Shown piece by piece: positions 34,356 through 42,003 of a DNA stretch of 64,000 nucleotides. Position 1 is the first letter of the stretch, and the number at the start of each line of letters is the position of its first letter. Both the position numbers and the translations under genes were made by a program. The notes under the pieces were generated by a model. That model was not told the DNA's origin. It was given only the letters and a program-made list of their open reading frames with translations, and ran no database searches. Source of the stretch: Occallatibacter riparius (GTDB lineage Bacteria; Acidobacteriota; Terriglobia; Terriglobales; Acidobacteriaceae); the NCBI RefSeq assembly GCF_025264625.1, contig NZ_CP093313.1, positions 3,348,001 through 3,412,000 on the forward strand, given 5' to 3'.

Positions 34356-35419
34356 GCTGCCATTCCGGGATTGCTTCGGGTATGTGGGAAGGCTGCAAGG
34401 GCGCCGTCGATTTCGCGCGCGACGCTGGGCCAGTCGCCCGAATCAGGCTGGCGAAACAGGCGCAGCGAAGGATACCACGGTGAGTCATCTCGATTGACCA
34501 TCCAGCGCCAATCAGCTGCGTACTGGAGCATGAGGAAGCATGGCACACCAAGGGCGCCGGCCAGGTGCGCGGCTAATGTGTCGACGGTTATGACAAGATC
34601 AAGGTTCGCAATGACGGCAGCGAGCGGGAGGAGCCCGCGGTCCGCGAGCAATGATGTATCGCGCACGTGTTTGCCGAGATGCAACCGGCTCCACTCCTGG
34701 CGCACGAAGCCGCCCTGTAAATTCCAGAACTCGAATTCTGGTCTGGCGAGAATCGCGGTGAGTGATCGAAGAGGTATGGAGCGGGAAGGGTTCCACTCGC
34801 CTGCAGACCAGACGATGCCGACGCGGGGCTTACCCGATTTTGGTCCCAGTGCGCGGGCGGCGCAGTGCAGCTCTGCGTGTGGCAGTCGGAGATACTGGGT
34901 CGTGATGGGAAGGTCGCTGAGCTTGGTGCGAAAGATGTACGGTATTTCCATTAACTCTAGCTGCACATCCCAGGGCCTCGGTTGTTCTTGTGGATCCGCA
35001 CCCCAGGAAAACACTTCATCGACGCCGGGGACACAGCGGATGAGTTCTACTGCTCGCGGGGCGCACTCCACCATCAGATCAGCCGCGTTGCTCCTGATTC
35101 TGGGGGCATATTGGAGGAATTGAACGGCATCGCCGAAGCCATGCAGGCAGCGTACGATAACGCGCTTACCACGCAGGCTCTCGCCAGTCCAGAACCTGTG
35201 GGGGTCTGGTGCGCGCCGCAGTCGAATCGCATCACTTTCTCGCCAGGCAGCTTCGAAATCGCCGGAGAGCATGGAGGCCAACCATCGGCCGCCGGCGCAA
35301 CGATTTCGGTCAGCGCCGCCTTGCGCCTCTGCACGGTTGAAGAGGAATCGCGCGGAGGGCACATGCCGTTGTTCCAGAAGCGACTCGGCTAGCTCAAGAG
35401 TGGTGACTCGTTCACTCAT
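34352..35419 (-). CDS. GT9/heptosyltransferase-like glycosyltransferase with short TPR-like N-terminus
   Basis: Residues 1-75 are helical and TPR-like (LAESLLEQRHVPSARFLFNRAEAQ). Residues 80-350 look like a family 9 or TPR-GT protein: GKRVIVRCLHGFGDAVQFLQYAP, VGIVWSAGEWNPSRSIPLRSL, NLDLVITVDTLAAHLAGALGVPCFLML and DWRWMVNRDDSPWYPSLRLFRQ. The latter blocks recur in TPR proteins with a C-terminal glycosyltransferase. It is probably a cassette glycosyltransferase. It overlaps both neighbours by 4 bases. Confidence 0.78.
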   Translation of the reverse strand: MSERVTTLELAESLLEQRHVPSARFLFNRAEAQGGADRNRCAGGRWLASMLSGDFEAAWRESDAIRLRRAPDPHRFWTGESLRGKRVIVRCLHGFGDAVQFLQYAPRIRSNAADLMVECAPRAVELIRCVPGVDEVFSWGADPQEQPRPWDVQLELMEIPYIFRTKLSDLPITTQYLRLPHAELHCAARALGPKSGKPRVGIVWSAGEWNPSRSIPLRSLTAILARPEFEFWNLQGGFVRQEWSRLHLGKHVRDTSLLADRGLLPLAAVIANLDLVITVDTLAAHLAGALGVPCFLMLQYAADWRWMVNRDDSPWYPSLRLFRQPDSGDWPSVAREIDGALAAFPHTRSNPGMAA

Positions 35420-36207
35420 AGCTCAACGTTCGTTCGGCGCATGGGATAGACACAATGCGGACCGTCTGGTGGGATTGCGATCTGTTCCCTGCGGCATAGG
35501 TAGACTTCGTTCTCAGGCTGCGATTCGATTCGGAAGCCGGATGAACGCAGCATGGCTTCTACGCAGGCGCGGTTCGGGATCCACCAGTTCGTTTCATCGT
35601 GCGAGAATCGATGCTCGACGAAGTGCATCTTCGGGTATCCCGGCTCGTCAAACGGCGCGGGTGAATTGAAGTCGTAGTTCTCTTCTACGGAAACGATGTC
35701 GAGGCTGCCGCGAGTGAGGCTCTGAAAGAGCAGCAGGTCACGTGCGACATGTTCATGAATAAGATCCAATGCGAGGAGGGGGTGACGCAGGTGGTAGAGC
35801 ACTCCCATGAAGATGACGAGATCGAACTTCTCGCCGAGCGCCGCCACATCCCACACGGCCATGCGACGGTATTCGATGTTCGTGCCTTGTATCTCCGCGG
35901 CAAAGCGAGCCTGGCGAAGGTAATGTTCATCGGTGTCGATGGCGACCACGCGACCGGCTCCACGGCGCTTCATCTCGAGCGAGTAGAAGCCGGCATTGCA
36001 GCCGATATCGAGCACGGTCCAGCCTGTCATGTCGGTGGGCAAAGCATCGCGGAACGCTGCGAACTTGATCTCTGGATAGTCGCCGAGAAAGTGATTGGGT
36101 GCGGTTTGAATACCGTTGAGCCGGAGATTGTGAAACCAGGGCCCAAGAGACTCGATCTGCTTCTGAAGCAGTTGCTCGTCAATGCCGGTCTGCGGTAGTG
36201 AACTCAT
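35416..36207 (-). CDS. SAM-dependent methyltransferase (TIGR04290/CmoB-like)
   Basis: This is a 263-residue class I methyltransferase. VLDIGCNAGFYSLEMKRRGAGRVVAIDTD is the SAM-binding motif I and II, FDLVIFMGVLYHLRHPLLALDLI is motif IV, and WWIPNRACVEAMLRSSGFRIE is the C-terminal block shared with CmoB/DUF1698-type enzymes. The N-terminal IESLGPWFHNLRLNGIQT also recalls CmoB. It likely methylates a glycan or pathway intermediate. I recall it as a named family that co-occurs with the B12 radical SAM protein. It overlaps the nucleotidyltransferase upstream by 29 bases. Confidence 0.85.
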   Translation of the reverse strand: MSSLPQTGIDEQLLQKQIESLGPWFHNLRLNGIQTAPNHFLGDYPEIKFAAFRDALPTDMTGWTVLDIGCNAGFYSLEMKRRGAGRVVAIDTDEHYLRQARFAAEIQGTNIEYRRMAVWDVAALGEKFDLVIFMGVLYHLRHPLLALDLIHEHVARDLLLFQSLTRGSLDIVSVEENYDFNSPAPFDEPGYPKMHFVEHRFSHDETNWWIPNRACVEAMLRSSGFRIESQPENEVYLCRREQIAIPPDGPHCVYPMRRTNVEL

Positions 36208-36988
36208 CTGTGGTGCTCACCTCCTTCTCTGAAATGTGCTCTGAGGCGGGTTGGTATTCGGAGTTGCGCGCGTCTTCCAGCAGGCGCATCGCAGCTCGAT
36301 AGCCATCGAGAGTCCCTGTATCTACGTATTGGCAGCCCGCCCGCGTGCCGATCGCCTCCCCGCCTTCGTTGAGCCATGCATTGATAAGTGTGCCGAGGTA
36401 CTCGTCACCACGCTCAGGCCGTAGCCATAATTGGTGCAGGGCGTGAAAGACGCGCCCAGGCATCTTCATTGCTCCCCATATCCATTGGGAAGGCGCGGTG
36501 CGTTGTTTCACGTGGATCTCTCGGACGCGGCCTTGCTCATCCGTGGAGACGGCATCGAACAACTCCGGACGAGTAACCGGAAAGAGCAGCAGTGCGAGCA
36601 CGCCGTCCGGCAGAAGAGATAGAGCGTCCGAAGGGAACCAGATTGTGTCGGGCAGACCAATCAGCACCGCGTCATCCGGATGAATCAGTGGCGCGGCGCG
36701 GAAGACAGCATCGCAGAGGCCGCCTGGCGCGGGCTGCACGGTGTAAGCGATGTCTACCCCCCACAGGCGTGACCCATAGTATTGGAGGATGTCGGCCTTC
36801 GTGGGCGAAATAATAAAGCAGAGCCGGCTTGCGCCCGCTGCGATCATGCGTTCGACGAGGTATTCGCTTATTGCGCGTGGCCGCTCCGCGCCGTTTTCAC
36901 AGCGGCTTCCCACCGGAAGCAGTTCTTTTGAAAATGCTAATGGCTGGATGCGGCTGCCAGATCCCGCGGCCGGTATGATGCCCCACAT
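36179..36988 (-). CDS. Sugar-1-phosphate nucleotidyltransferase
   Basis: MWGIIPAAGSGSRIQPLAFSKELLPVG is the RmlA/GalU-type nucleotide-binding signature (GxGxR...K). VLIGLPDTIWFP holds the metal-binding Asp and VDTGTLDGYRAAMRLL the C-terminal conserved block. It would activate a sugar-1-phosphate with a nucleoside triphosphate, giving the substrate for the cassette epimerases. The ATG at 36988 has AGAAGGAG at good spacing, so the 13 extra residues from 37027 are discarded. Which nucleotide it uses cannot be told. Confidence 0.87.
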   Translation of the reverse strand: MWGIIPAAGSGSRIQPLAFSKELLPVGSRCENGAERPRAISEYLVERMIAAGASRLCFIISPTKADILQYYGSRLWGVDIAYTVQPAPGGLCDAVFRAAPLIHPDDAVLIGLPDTIWFPSDALSLLPDGVLALLLFPVTRPELFDAVSTDEQGRVREIHVKQRTAPSQWIWGAMKMPGRVFHALHQLWLRPERGDEYLGTLINAWLNEGGEAIGTRAGCQYVDTGTLDGYRAAMRLLEDARNSEYQPASEHISEKEVSTTDEFTTADRH

Positions 36989-37028
36989 CGTGTGTTCTCC
37001 TTCTGTGCGATTGTGCGCGCCGATCAAA

Positions 37029-38132
37029 TCAGCCTTCAGCCATTTCGGGAATTGGCGGTGACGCTGTGGCTATGCTCTGGCAGATCGACTCGAACTCGGC
37101 AACACGTTGCTCTGCAGTGTGATGCGCAAGAACGCGAGCGCGTGCGGCCTCAGCAATGCGCATGTGTTCGACGTCGGATAGGGAGAGCGCTCTCACGACA
37201 TCGGCGCTGGTGGAAGCGGTCAAGATTTCTACGTCAGGTTGAAGGAAAGTCTCAAGGCCAGACCACGTATCAGAGATCAACGGTGTGCCGCACGCGGCTG
37301 CTTCAAAGATGCGGCCCGAGGGGCAGAATCCGTATTCGGCCATCGCGCGACGCGTCACGTTGAGCGTAAAGCGGGAAGACGAAAAGAATGCCGGATGCAG
37401 AGAGGGTGGCATGTGGCTCACGAAGAAGATGTTCTGAGACCATGGGAAGCTGGAAGGGTACTGTGCGCCCCCGATCAAAAAGCGCTCTTCCGGTAGTCGC
37501 CGCGCAGGGATAACAAAGAGCTCTTCGAGCATCTGCTGGCGGTCGTCGGCGTAGGTGCCGAGATAGCTGAGTGCCGATCGATACTCCTCGCATGGAGGCA
37601 CCGGGAAATGCATTTCAGGGTCAACCCATCCATAGAGTGGAGCCACAGCACGTGCGCCTAGACGACCGGTCAGCTCTTCGAGAGCGCGGCCGCCCGTGTA
37701 ACTCAACACGATGTCAAATTCTGAAAGCCCTTCAGCAGGGAGGTATGCGACCCGAGCGCCGATGCGTAAGGTGTCCAGTGTCACAGGAGTGTCAAGGTCA
37801 TAGAACGCGCGGACCTGAGCTCGCGAATCGAGGACCAGTCGCGACGCAGCGTCGCCATCGCCGCAGTAGCTCGTTACGAGGGCTACGTCGGCGCGTGCGA
37901 GTTCGCGCGCAGCTTCTGCCTGGATGTTTTCGAACGAGTCGAAGAGCTTCAGCGCAATTCCGGGGGGCGCCTCCCAACCATCACGCGTGGCGGCGTAATA
38001 TGGGACGTCACGCTCATAGAAGGTGGCCGTGTGGCCGCGGCGGCTCATCGCCTTCAGGAACCCGCGCCAGAGCGTAGCGTGCCCATTGCCCCACGAAGAT
38101 GAAACAGTAAGGCCGAAGATTACGACGTGCAT
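37029..38132 (-). CDS. CgeB-like glycosyltransferase (fourth of four)
   Basis: MHVVIFGLTVSSSWGNGHATLWRGFLKAMSRRGH parallels the third copy at 32614, as do FYDLDTPVTLDTL, LSYLGTYADDRQQMLEELF and SSSRFTLNVTRRAMAEYGFCPSGRIFEAAACGTPLISDTWSG. It is cytosolic GT-B-like. The start is either ATG 38132 or GTG 38144, the latter abutting the preceding stop. Its position on the opposite strand from its closest paralogue shows that the two convergent operons share an origin. Confidence 0.83.
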   Translation of the reverse strand: MHVVIFGLTVSSSWGNGHATLWRGFLKAMSRRGHTATFYERDVPYYAATRDGWEAPPGIALKLFDSFENIQAEAARELARADVALVTSYCGDGDAASRLVLDSRAQVRAFYDLDTPVTLDTLRIGARVAYLPAEGLSEFDIVLSYTGGRALEELTGRLGARAVAPLYGWVDPEMHFPVPPCEEYRSALSYLGTYADDRQQMLEELFVIPARRLPEERFLIGGAQYPSSFPWSQNIFFVSHMPPSLHPAFFSSSRFTLNVTRRAMAEYGFCPSGRIFEAAACGTPLISDTWSGLETFLQPDVEILTASTSADVVRALSLSDVEHMRIAEAARARVLAHHTAEQRVAEFESICQSIATASPPIPEMAEG

Positions 38133-38144
38133 GGATGTCCGCAC

Positions 38145-38471
38145 CTATGCGGCGTGTTTCTTCTTCTTGTTGGAGGAGTGCGAAGGTTCGTCGGGGTGCA
38201 CAAGCTCGTTGAAGTTGCTTTGCTCTCCGTCGGCTGTCTTCTCCTGATACACAAGCTCCAGGTTGTTCTCGTCGAACTTCTCGAAGAACGCGTCCCATGA
38301 AATTTCCCGCAGATTCGAGTCTTTCTCGCCGGGAGCGTTAGGAAAATGAAGGCGTAGTATTCCTGGTTCATTACCGCTGTGAGTGCTGGCTACCTCAGTG
38401 GGCACAGCGCCGCGCTTTTCTGCCCACTTGCGAATTTCATTGTGGTCCTGCGTTGTTTTGCTCGGGGTCAT
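38145..38471 (-). CDS. Small conserved protein of unknown function
   Basis: This 108-residue protein has DHNEIRKWAEKRGAVPTEV, GILRLHFPNAPGEKDSNLREISWDAFFEKFDENNLELVYQEKTADGEQSNFNELV and a lysine-rich end. From memory the pattern recurs in small bacterial proteins often mislabelled 1,4-alpha-glucan branching enzyme; it is far too short to be that enzyme. It leads the minus-strand operon of the cassette, directly abutting the CgeB-like gene. It is soluble. The function is unknown. Confidence 0.75.
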   Translation of the reverse strand: MTPSKTTQDHNEIRKWAEKRGAVPTEVASTHSGNEPGILRLHFPNAPGEKDSNLREISWDAFFEKFDENNLELVYQEKTADGEQSNFNELVHPDEPSHSSNKKKKHAA

Positions 38472-38628
38472 ACCCGTGTCTCTCGTTGAGGGTCAAATCG
38501 AACATGCGATCTTCACCTGCACCGATGCGAGGATTGAGACCTGCGTTGTATAGATTCACCAAGCATCAACGGATGTGGACAACGGGTTGTGCAGCTCAGG
38601 CATCGAAGGTCGCGGGTAAGAAATCAAA

Positions 38629-40083
38629 ATGCCAAATCGCAATCTCGAACTCTGCATGATGGATCGATCAGGCGGCCAGGGAACTCGTATCGCGGTTGTG
38701 GGTTGTGGGTACGTGGGGCTGGTCGCGGCAGTTTGCTTCGCCGAGATCGGCCATTCCGTCATTTGTGTCGATAACGACGCCGCCAAGATTCGCGCATTGC
38801 AGGCGGGTCAAATACCCATACACGAGGAACATCTGGCTGAACTTCTGGCATTGCAGAGTTCAGCTTCGCTCAGATTCACTACGTCGATAGCCGAGGCTGT
38901 GAGGGCATCAGACGCGGTGTTCATCGCTGTGGGGACGCCCCCTCTTGATAATGGCCACGCGGACCTATCATTCATCGAGGAGGTTGCGGCCGAAATCAGT
39001 GGAGCCATCGACTCGTACAAGGTGATTGTCGAGAAGAGCACAGTGCCTGTTTATACGAGCGATTGGATCTCCAAGATCCTGCGGCGCAATGGTGTGGATC
39101 CGAGTGCAGCAGATGTAGTGTCGAATCCTGAGTTCCTTCGCGAGGGTACGGCGGTACGGGATTTTTTGTGTCCCGATAGAATCATCGTCGGGACTTGCAG
39201 CGATCAGGCATTCCGCGTGATGACGTCGATCTATGGCCCACTGCTGGACGGCAGCTATTATCGGCGGCGCGCATCTGCTGATTTTTTGTCGCACAATCCA
39301 ACGGCGCCTCCACTGGTGCGGACGAGTCCTGCAAGCGCGGAGCTGATCAAGCACGCTTCGAACGCTTTTCTTGCGCTGAAGATCAGCTACGTTAACACGA
39401 TTGCAAGCATGTGCGAGATTGCTGGAGCAGATGTAGATGAAGTCGCGCATGGCATGGGGCTGGACCGGCGCATCGGTCAGCAGTTCTTGTCTGCTGGGCT
39501 GGGCTACGGTGGCTCGTGTTTTCCAAAAGACCTCAAGGCTTTTCGCTCACTCGGCCATGAGATGGGAGTGGATGTGGCACTGCTCCGGGAAGTGGAGCGC
39601 ATCAATGAGCGTCAGATCGACGGATTCATGGGGAAGATTCGGTCGATCATGTGGAATCTTCGCAACAAGAAGCTAGCTGTTCTTGGCCTGGCCTTCAAGG
39701 GAGGCACGGATGATGTGCGCGAATCGCCTGCCATTAAGCTTGTTCGGCAACTGCTCGCGGAAGGCTGCGAAATCGTGGCCTTTGACCCTGCCGCAATGAC
39801 GACAGCGCGGAGAGTGCTTCCGGAAGAAGGGATTAGCTACGTCGACAACGCACTGGACGCGATGAATGATGCGGACGCGCTGCTGGTGCTGACTGACTGG
39901 CCCGAATTCAGAGAGATTGATCCCCAGGCAATGAAAGTACAGCTCGCGCAGCCGATCGTGTTCGATGCGCGCAACCTGCTGGACCGCGAGTTGATGATGC
40001 AGCGTGGCTTCACTTACGTCAGCATTGGCCGACCAGCTGTGGAAGAGTGCGAAGAACCGGTTGCGCTGCGAAGAAGAGCCTGA
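38629..40083 (+). CDS. ugd: UDP-glucose 6-dehydrogenase
   Basis: It oxidises UDP-glucose to UDP-glucuronate with two NAD. TRIAVVGCGYVGLVAAVCFAEIGH is the Rossmann site, STVPVYTSDW and SNPEFLREG line the active site, and C297 in GYGGSCFPKDLKAF is the catalytic thiol. AFKGGTDDVRESPA and FDPAAM mark the C-terminal UDP domain. At 484 residues it is slightly long because of an insertion at DFLSHNPTAPPLVRT. The start at 38629 could instead be 38656. It is divergent from the cassette minus-strand operon and may feed UDP-glucuronate or UDP-xylose-type sugars to it or to the exopolysaccharide. Confidence 0.92.
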   Translation: MPNRNLELCMMDRSGGQGTRIAVVGCGYVGLVAAVCFAEIGHSVICVDNDAAKIRALQAGQIPIHEEHLAELLALQSSASLRFTTSIAEAVRASDAVFIAVGTPPLDNGHADLSFIEEVAAEISGAIDSYKVIVEKSTVPVYTSDWISKILRRNGVDPSAADVVSNPEFLREGTAVRDFLCPDRIIVGTCSDQAFRVMTSIYGPLLDGSYYRRRASADFLSHNPTAPPLVRTSPASAELIKHASNAFLALKISYVNTIASMCEIAGADVDEVAHGMGLDRRIGQQFLSAGLGYGGSCFPKDLKAFRSLGHEMGVDVALLREVERINERQIDGFMGKIRSIMWNLRNKKLAVLGLAFKGGTDDVRESPAIKLVRQLLAEGCEIVAFDPAAMTTARRVLPEEGISYVDNALDAMNDADALLVLTDWPEFREIDPQAMKVQLAQPIVFDARNLLDRELMMQRGFTYVSIGRPAVEECEEPVALRRRA

Positions 40084-40108
40084 AGGTTTGCGGATGGCGG
40101 TGAAGTAA

Positions 40109-40463
40109 TGGTGGAGGCGGCGGGAGTCGAACCCGCGTCCGAAATCGCTGTCAGCCAGGAGCGTTCATGCTTTGTCCGGTTCCGCATGTTTTCGCCTCGG
40201 GCACTCAGAACGGACAAGATGCGCCAGAAGCTAGTCCGATTGCTCTCGCTGGAAGCCGCCCGGACCGAGCCGCCCCAACCAGCCTGCTGTGCGACGCTCT
40301 GTCTCAGCCCACAGGCAAAGCCGAGCAGAACGGCTACTTAGTTAATTAAGCAGCAAGTGCCAGATTGTCGTTGGCAACTTTTGTTTTGCGAGCGATTACG
40401 GGTGCCCACACCCCGACATGCCTCCTGTGCCGCAATCGATCCCGTCGAAACCGTGACGCCCCC
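40109..40463 (-). ncRNA. ssrA: Transfer-messenger RNA (tmRNA)
   Basis: The reverse strand starts GGGGGCG and ends CGCCTCCACCA; these pair as the tRNA-like acceptor stem with one G-U. The T-arm GGGTTCGACTCCC is next to the 3' end. After the 5' end comes the conserved CACGGTTTCGACGGG segment. The tag reading frame at 40346-40375 encodes ANDNLALAA and then TAA, matching the usual ALAA ending. The 3' CCA is encoded at 40109-40111. It rescues stalled ribosomes with SmpB, which is not in this window. Confidence 0.95.
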
Positions 40464-40575
40464 AATTGCTGCTGTCTGTTAGATGAAGCAGACGGCAGTT
40501 CGGTGCGAGCCGGGCCGGTGGGCCGTGCTGCATGTTCTATCTTACGCTGAAACGGGTTCAGGCCGCTGAAACGCC

Positions 40576-40971
40576 TCACAGCCCCGAATTGATCACCGAC
40601 GACTCGATCTTCGATAGTGATCCTTGGGCGTCAAATTGGAAGTTCATGCGGAGACTGGTTTCTCTGAGCGGATTGCTGCCCTTCAGGTCCGGCACGATGG
40701 CCTGGATCAAGCGCCAGGCGGGGTAGTACTGATAGGGGATGTGGCGATTCCTCAAGGTCTCTTCGACGGCGCCCTTCGGGGTGCTGAGCGGCAGCGCGGT
40801 CCGGAGGTCGCGATCGAAGGCTCCGGGTTCGGTTTCAAGCAGCTGACGATTGCCGGCGGCAACGACCGAACGCAGCCAGTGCAGATAAAAGAGCTCGCAG
40901 CCCAGCGCGGCGAGACCAACGCTCAAAGCCGCGATCAGGGCCGCGAGCCGGATCGTACGCGCGATTGTCAC
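40576..40971 (-). CDS. Membrane-anchored protein of unknown function
   Basis: This 131-residue protein has one N-terminal hydrophobic segment (LAALIAALSVGLAALGCELFYL) and a soluble domain with LPLSTPKGAVEETLRNRHIPYQYYP and a beta-rich end (LRMNFQFDAQGSLSKIES). The domain is probably periplasmic. It overlaps the CYCXC-type gene upstream by 4 bases and is cotranscribed with it. No family was recognised. Confidence 0.7.
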   Translation of the reverse strand: MTIARTIRLAALIAALSVGLAALGCELFYLHWLRSVVAAGNRQLLETEPGAFDRDLRTALPLSTPKGAVEETLRNRHIPYQYYPAWRLIQAIVPDLKGSNPLRETSLRMNFQFDAQGSLSKIESSVINSGL

Positions 40972-41420
40972 TGCTTCTCGAGATCGATGGATTCGTAGGC
41001 GTGCTTCGCAATTCCAGCCCGAATCTCCGCCGGGGTCTTACCTAGCTTCGTCTGCTGATAGGCATAAAAGCCTTCTTTTGCGCAGGTGGAGCACTCGGTT
41101 CCGTGAAGCGTCTCAAAGCAGCTCCGGAGGCTGGTGTGACCGAGGGCGCGGTCGCAACGGCAGTTGCAGGGAAGCTGATAGATCACGTTTCCGACCTTGG
41201 CCGTCTGCTGGTAGACGTGCACCTGCCAGGGATAGCGGAAGTTCTCGCCGGTCAGTTTGTCGCCGGAGAGGACCGGCGGCAGAGCGCTAACTTTCAGCGG
41301 CGCCGAAGGATGGTAGGCCGGTACATCGTCCGCCGGGTTTGTCCACTGGGCGTAACTGGCCACTGTGAAGATCACCGCACTTGTGGCGAGGAGTGAGCGG
41401 CGGCTGAGAAGTTTCTTCAT
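40968..41420 (-). CDS. Secreted CYCXC/PCYCGC-motif protein
   Basis: The signal-type N-terminus MKKLLSRRSLLATSAVIFTVASYAQW includes a double Arg. The core VIYQLPCNCRCDRALGHTSLRSCFETLHGTECSTCAKEGFYAYQQTKLGKTPAEIRAGI matches the PCYCGC/CYCXC family. These are short periplasmic proteins with clustered cysteines, proposed to bind metal or take part in thiol chemistry. Its leader is preceded by a promoter, a structured RNA and a terminator on the same strand, so its expression may be attenuated. Confidence 0.8.
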   Translation of the reverse strand: MKKLLSRRSLLATSAVIFTVASYAQWTNPADDVPAYHPSAPLKVSALPPVLSGDKLTGENFRYPWQVHVYQQTAKVGNVIYQLPCNCRCDRALGHTSLRSCFETLHGTECSTCAKEGFYAYQQTKLGKTPAEIRAGIAKHAYESIDLEKQ

Positions 41421-41503
41421 TCGTAAGTCTCGCTATGAGAATTGTAGACGAAGGACGGATGGCGGCGTGAGCGGCGTCAGACCCCGTTGTCTCGTGGTTT
41501 TAG

Positions 41504-41615
41504 CCAAAAAAAGACGGCACGAACGTTCGAGCTGTTCGTGCCGGGAGGCCAGTGACGCAAACTACTCCCGGCGCCGAAGGTGGCGGAACGTCCACCCTCA
41601 TCACCGGAATAACTA
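41504..41615 (-). ncRNA. Candidate structured RNA (small RNA or riboswitch-type leader), class not recognised
   Basis: The predicted transcript of about 110 nt begins just after a strong promoter and ends in a terminator. Its outer stem pairs CCGGUGA with UCACUGG (one G-U). Inside is a GGUGG/CCACC hairpin with an 8-base loop. A competing stem CCGGGAG/CUCCCGG includes the 3' half of the outer stem in its loop, the kind of exclusive pairing used by riboswitches. The CYCXC-type gene starts 84 bases downstream. It did not match tmRNA, 6S, or any riboswitch class I could recall, including fluoride, cobalamin, TPP, SAM, glycine and c-di-GMP. Confidence 0.6.
41505..41543 (-). terminator. Intrinsic terminator of the candidate RNA
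   Basis: A perfect 10-base stem (41534-41543 with 41515-41524) around a 9-base loop is followed on the minus strand by TCTTTTTTT. This is the strongest terminator in the window. Confidence 0.88.
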
Positions 41616-41621
41616 CACATT

Positions 41622-41650
41622 ACTATAGATGCGGATAAATGCAAATACAA
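41622..41650 (-). promoter_or_regulatory. Sigma-70 promoter of the candidate RNA
   Basis: On the minus strand TTGTAT (41645-41650) and TATAGT (41622-41627) are separated by exactly 17 bases. The start would be near 41615. Confidence 0.65.
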
Positions 41651-41745
41651 AAATCGATATTTTCTGTGGATTTCTTCTGTGAATCGACCTCAGGGTTGAG
41701 GAGTCCAATGAGCAGCAATTTCATTTTAGAAACGAGCGGTCGACA

Positions 41746-41979
41746 ATGGACGATCCAAAACATTTAGTTTCTGAGATATCGGACAACATCAAGAGGGCAG
41801 GAACTCGTCTGCCTTCCTGGGTGAAGGTCGGCGCGTTTGCGGCTGCCTCCGCCCTGGCGGGCGGGCTGGCAGCCACATGGTTCTATCGCAAGACCCTGAC
41901 GCGCGTCCAAAATGCCGAATCAGAGCCGGAAAATTCCAATTTCAGGATTCAAAACCGAAGCGTGGACGGTGATTACTGA
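41746..41979 (+). CDS. Small single-pass membrane protein of unknown function
   Basis: This 77-residue protein has a charged N-terminus (MDDPKHLVSEISDNIKRAGTRLPSW), one glycine-alanine-rich membrane helix (VGAFAAASALAGGLAATWFY) and a polar tail. The layout resembles small envelope proteins. The ribosome site is weak. No family was recognised. Confidence 0.6.
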   Translation: MDDPKHLVSEISDNIKRAGTRLPSWVKVGAFAAASALAGGLAATWFYRKTLTRVQNAESEPENSNFRIQNRSVDGDY

Positions 41980-42003
41980 TTTTTCCGGCTTTGCTCGTTG
42001 GTC

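Larger units (their letters stand above)
41421..41745. other. Intergenic region with candidate structured RNA
   Basis: No protein gene is seen. On the minus strand this stretch holds a near-consensus promoter, a compact structured transcript and an intrinsic terminator, each listed separately. The remaining part (about 41651-41745) is AT-rich and should contain the promoter for the plus-strand small membrane protein. Confidence 0.7.

Noticed and set aside
38145..38471. 1,4-alpha-glucan branching enzyme
   Set aside because: At 108 residues with no GH13 motif it cannot be that enzyme; the name seems to be a propagated label for this small family.
40083..40463. Genomic island inserted at the 3' end of ssrA
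   Set aside because: tmRNA ends are common integration sites, but no integrase and no repeat of the tmRNA 3' end was seen in this window.
41504..41615. Known riboswitch (fluoride, guanidine, c-di-GMP, SAM, manganese)
   Set aside because: Short resemblances such as GGTGATG or GGGAGTAG do not extend to the conserved cores of these classes, so the RNA is left unassigned.
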